Assembly: GCA_015059905.1 (NCBI GenBank)
Contig: SUZN01000001.1
Coordinates: forward strand, 124,001-188,000
DNA length: 64,000 nucleotides
Origin: Rikenellaceae bacterium
GTDB taxonomy: Bacteria > Bacteroidota > Bacteroidia > Bacteroidales > Rikenellaceae
Reading direction: 5' to 3'
The stretch's first letter is position 1. Each line of letters starts with the position of its first letter. The notes beneath the pieces were generated by a model. That model did no database searches. It was not told where the DNA came from and worked only from the letters and a program-made list of their open reading frames with translations. Below are positions 61,167 to 64,000 of the stretch, piece after piece. The position numbers and the translations under genes are program-made.

Positions 61167-62003
61167 TTAAATACAATTTATAATCACAAGATACATAAAC
61201 GCAAATGGCACCGAGTAGATAAGGGCGTCAAAGCGGTCGAGCCATCCTCCGTGACCAGGGATGATGTTGCCCGAGTCCTTCACATCCACCGAACGCTTGA
61301 GCAACGATTCAACCAAATCACCGAATACACCTGTGATGGCGGCGATGAGTGCCAGACCAATCCACATCGCAACATTTGCATCGAGCACTACGGCAGCCAC
61401 ATAGCCCATTACCATTGCGCCCAGCAGACCGCCGAAGAATCCCTCCCACGACTTCTTGGGCGAGATACGCTCAAACAGGCGGTGCTTGCCAAGTGTGATA
61501 CCGAACAAATAGGCGAAGACATCGTTTGCCCAGATGATGAAGATGTAGAAAATTACGCTCCAGGGCTTCCACTCTCCGTCGCCCAGAATCAGCGGGAAGA
61601 ACATCAGCAGTGCCATTGGCAGGGCTGCATATATCACACCAGCATATGTAATACCCACATTGGCGATAGGGGTTTCGCTTTTGCGGTAGAGCTCAAACAT
61701 CAGAGGCAGTGGAATTAAGAGCATAAATACCGCCACAGCAACTATCGTGATAGCATAAATCTCATAAAGTGCCGCCATAGCCGCTGCAATCATCAGGCTG
61801 CCAGCTATCAGACCAATGAGGCTTTGTGGAGATGTGCCCGCCTTCTTTGCTAGGCGGTAGAACTCCAACTCGCTGCCGAGCATTATGGCAAAGAGCAACA
61901 ATGCAAATGTAGCCTTCGACAGGAGTGTAGCCCCAAGCAGTACAGCAAACATCACTACGCCGCTGATGGCGCGAACTATAAAATTCTTCAATTTATCTGA
62001 CAT
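61167..62003 (-). CDS. cdsA: Phosphatidate cytidylyltransferase
   Basis: The 278-residue membrane enzyme has about eight helices and the CDP-diglyceride synthetase signature from RISPKKSWEGFFGG to KDSGNIIPGHGGWLDRFDAL (about 190-260). It makes CDP-diacylglycerol for phosphatidylserine and thus for Psd. It lies between ftsH (21 bases) and psd (24 bases). Confidence 0.95.
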   Translation of the reverse strand: MSDKLKNFIVRAISGVVMFAVLLGATLLSKATFALLLFAIMLGSELEFYRLAKKAGTSPQSLIGLIAGSLMIAAAMAALYEIYAITIVAVAVFMLLIPLPLMFELYRKSETPIANVGITYAGVIYAALPMALLMFFPLILGDGEWKPWSVIFYIFIIWANDVFAYLFGITLGKHRLFERISPKKSWEGFFGGLLGAMVMGYVAAVVLDANVAMWIGLALIAAITGVFGDLVESLLKRSVDVKDSGNIIPGHGGWLDRFDALIYSVPFAFMYLVIINCI

Positions 62004-62024
62004 AGAATCTTTGGGTTTTTAGGG

Positions 62025-64000
62025 TTAGTCAGCTACCGTTACGCCTTCACTCTTTGGCTCGGTTACGCTCTCGTTTTCGTTCACGTTCTTTTCGTTCTCC
62101 TCCGCCTGTGCCGAGCGACCAAGTATAGGCTCGATATCTTCAGCGAAGATTGTCTCCTTCTCAAGCAGCAGGTCTGCCATACGGTTAATCTCCACATTGT
62201 GCTGCTCGATAATCTGGCGCGCGCGGTTATACGCCTCCTCAAGGATACGGCGCACCTCGTTATCAATAGCAATAGCAGTCTGCTCGCTGTAAGGCTTTGT
62301 GAATGTGTCGCGTGTTCCTGTGGCATCATAGAAGCTGATAGGACCAATCTTCTTGCTCATACCGTAATATGCGACCATCGCATAGGTGAGCTTCGTTGCG
62401 CGCTCCAAATCGCTCAATGCGCCCGCACCGAGTGTGCCGTAGTTTACCTCCTCGGCTATACGACCACCGAGCAAACCAGCCAGCTTGTCCTGCAATACGG
62501 CATCCGTAACGTGTACACGCTCCTCGTCAGGCACCGACCACGTCGCACCCAGGCTATTGCCGCGAGGAATGACTGTAACCTTCAATACAGGGTCGCACTC
62601 CTTGAGCTTCCACATAACCGTAGCGTGTCCCGCCTCGTGGATGGCTGTGGCACGGCGCTCCGCCTGCGACATTGTCTTGTTGCGCTTCTCCAAACCGCCT
62701 ACTATGCGGTCGATGGCTGCCATAAAGTCCTCGCGCTCAACGCACTTCTTGTTATTTCGTGCAGCTATGAGGGCTGCCTCGTTACATACGTTGGCGATGT
62801 CTGCGCCTGAGAAACCTGGTGTTTGCTTAGCGAGGAACTGTCGGTCGATATTATTGTCGAGTTTGATGTGACGCAAATGTACGTTGAAAATCTCCTCACG
62901 CTCCTTCACATCGGGCAGACCCACCTCAATCTGACGGTCGAAACGACCTGCACGCATCAACGCCTTATCCAGTATGTCGGCACGGTTTGTTGCTGCCAAC
63001 ACAATCACACCTGCATTTGTCTGAAAACCATCCATCTCGGTAAGCATCTGGTTCAGCGTATTCTCACGCTCATCGTTGCCCGAGAAACCTGCGTTCTTGC
63101 CTCGTGCACGACCGATGGCGTCAATCTCATCGATAAAGACGATACAAGGCGCCTTCTGCTTTGCCTGCTCGAACAAATCTCGTACACGCGAGGCACCCAC
63201 GCCGACAAACATCTCCACAAAGTCAGAACCCGAGATAGAGAGGAATGGTACATTAGCCTCGCCCGCAACAGCCTTCGCCAGCAGGGTCTTACCCGTTCCT
63301 GGAGGACCTACCAAAAGAGCACCCTTTGGAATCTTTGCACCCAACTCGCGGTATTTGTCAGCCTTGCGGAGGAAATCGACAATCTCCATAATCTCAACCT
63401 TCGCCTCCTCAAGACCCGCCACATCCTTGAATGTGACGCGCTTGTCATTATCCTCTTTGTTGAACTCCTGCGCACGCGCTTTGCCGACATTCATTATGCC
63501 GCCACCTGCGCCGCCACCGCTACGCATCATACCTCGGATGAAGAAGAACCATATTCCGATAAGGAACAACCAAGGCAGGAAGTTCATTACGATATCGCCC
63601 CAGCTTGTGGTCTCGTTCAGGTACTCGATGCTCACGGGGTTATCCTCAATGCCCGATGCCTCCACAGCATCCTTCACGTCACGGTCGAGGATATCCACCG
63701 AGCCGATGGTGAATGTAAGCTGCTTGCCGTGTTCGGGGATGTGCTTAAAGCGGTTGCCCTCCTCTGCAGCACGGTATTGGGCGATAGCTTCGTCGGTGAG
63801 ATATACCTCTGCGGCATTTTTGTTAATGACCTTGATGCGCTCAACCTCGCCCTTGCTAATCATCTCCGCCACAGTGTTCCACTCGGCTGCGACGGGCTCC
63901 GATGGTGCGCCGCCGAAGAACGAGTATCCAATGATAGCGATGATGATGAATGCCCAGATCCACATAAAATTGAATCGGACATTGACATTTATACTCTGCT
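62025..64000 (-). CDS. ftsH: ATP-dependent zinc metalloprotease FtsH (start outside window)
   Basis: At least 646 residues are present. The AAA domain has GPPGTGKT, the Walker B segment [11 protein letters not shown] and the SRH region; the protease site is [12 protein letters not shown] (HExxH), and the N-terminal part carries a periplasmic domain and two membrane helices. An ATG at 63963-63965 could be a start, but the frame stays open to the window edge and encodes VNVRFNF before MWIW, as in longer Bacteroidetes FtsH proteins, so the true start probably lies beyond 64000. It degrades membrane and short-lived proteins. The acidic C-terminal tail is Glu-rich (about 615-646). Confidence 0.96.
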   Translation of the reverse strand, partial: QSINVNVRFNFMWIWAFIIIAIIGYSFFGGAPSEPVAAEWNTVAEMISKGEVERIKVINKNAAEVYLTDEAIAQYRAAEEGNRFKHIPEHGKQLTFTIGSVDILDRDVKDAVEASGIEDNPVSIEYLNETTSWGDIVMNFLPWLFLIGIWFFFIRGMMRSGGGAGGGIMNVGKARAQEFNKEDNDKRVTFKDVAGLEEAKVEIMEIVDFLRKADKYRELGAKIPKGALLVGPPGTGKTLLAKAVAGEANVPFLSISGSDFVEMFVGVGASRVRDLFEQAKQKAPCIVFIDEIDAIGRARGKNAGFSGNDERENTLNQMLTEMDGFQTNAGVIVLAATNRADILDKALMRAGRFDRQIEVGLPDVKEREEIFNVHLRHIKLDNNIDRQFLAKQTPGFSGADIANVCNEAALIAARNNKKCVEREDFMAAIDRIVGGLEKRNKTMSQAERRATAIHEAGHATVMWKLKECDPVLKVTVIPRGNSLGATWSVPDEERVHVTDAVLQDKLAGLLGGRIAEEVNYGTLGAGALSDLERATKLTYAMVAYYGMSKKIGPISFYDATGTRDTFTKPYSEQTAIAIDNEVRRILEEAYNRARQIIEQHNVEINRMADLLLEKETIFAEDIEPILGRSAQAEENEKNVNENESVTEPKSEGVTVAD

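Noticed and set aside
1..64000. tRNA, rRNA, insertion sequences, prophage or integrase genes
   Set aside because: I looked through the intergenic gaps and found none that I can support. The gaps are short and are explained by promoters, terminators and the repeats listed.

Overview
The window reads as a chromosomal segment of a gut-type Bacteroidales bacterium, most likely Rikenellaceae/Alistipes-like. This rests on sequence features, not on a database match. Promoters carry the Bacteroidetes -7 box TAnnTTTG (examples at 6613, 7926, 16809, 29503, 32981, 53051), Shine-Dalgarno sites are largely absent, and many secreted proteins are lipoprotein-like. The gene content also fits: DUF4890, DUF349, M64 peptidase, paired short CHR transporters and futalosine-pathway MqnC. 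Gene density is very high. I see no phage, insertion sequence, CRISPR array, rRNA or tRNA.

Layout. 1-2.7 kb: a terminator, then a two-gene unit for peptidoglycan/polysaccharide breakdown (NamZ-like GH171 and a GH28-like beta-helix enzyme). 2.65-6.5 kb, minus strand: U32 protein, SAM methyltransferase and a pair of single-domain CHR transporters. 6.6-8.2 kb: serS and a small 2[4Fe-4S] ferredoxin. 8.2-16.8 kb, minus strand: DUF4890 protein, then a six-gene complex homologous to group 4 membrane-bound hydrogenase and complex I, with rsmE at its head. 16.8-23.3 kb: two M3 peptidases and two GH43 enzymes, each a tandem pair. 23.4-29.5 kb: glutaminyl cyclase, homocysteine methyltransferase, M20 hydrolase, rnr, mqnC. 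29.5-36.6 kb: tig, clpP, clpX, tkt, hpt, queE, ftsB-like. 36.6-45.5 kb: divergent argR and an arginine operon (GNAT-argG-argC-argD-argB-argE-argH-thiL). 45.5-50.9 kb, minus strand: ackA, ptb, buk, aroQ, flippase. 51-53 kb: M64 peptidase and an orphan response regulator. 53-58.9 kb: DUF349 protein, pyrG, yidC. 58.9-64 kb, minus strand: ftsH (running off the window), cdsA, psd, AI-2E-family transporter and a stand-alone riboflavin kinase.

The most unusual system is the complex at 8.8-16.1 kb. Its membrane arm keeps residues expected for ion translocation. The hydrogenase-like large subunit lacks all four Ni-Fe cysteines, and the small subunit has replaced all four ligands of the proximal (N2-type) cluster while keeping one ferredoxin-type [4Fe-4S] site. 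It is therefore not a hydrogenase but an energy-converting hydrogenase-related (Ehr) complex, whose electron donor, acceptor and catalytic reaction are unknown.

Other points of note are a perfect 16-bp palindrome that forms two back-to-back promoters between rsmE and an M3 peptidase gene; a 390-bp argR/arg control region whose two promoters are overlaid by GCAT-type palindromes; a candidate N-acylglutamate synthase of unusual type in the arg operon; a long hairpin in front of pyrG with a competing alternative fold; and pyrimidine-rich tandem repeats at two intergenic sites that share an octamer.
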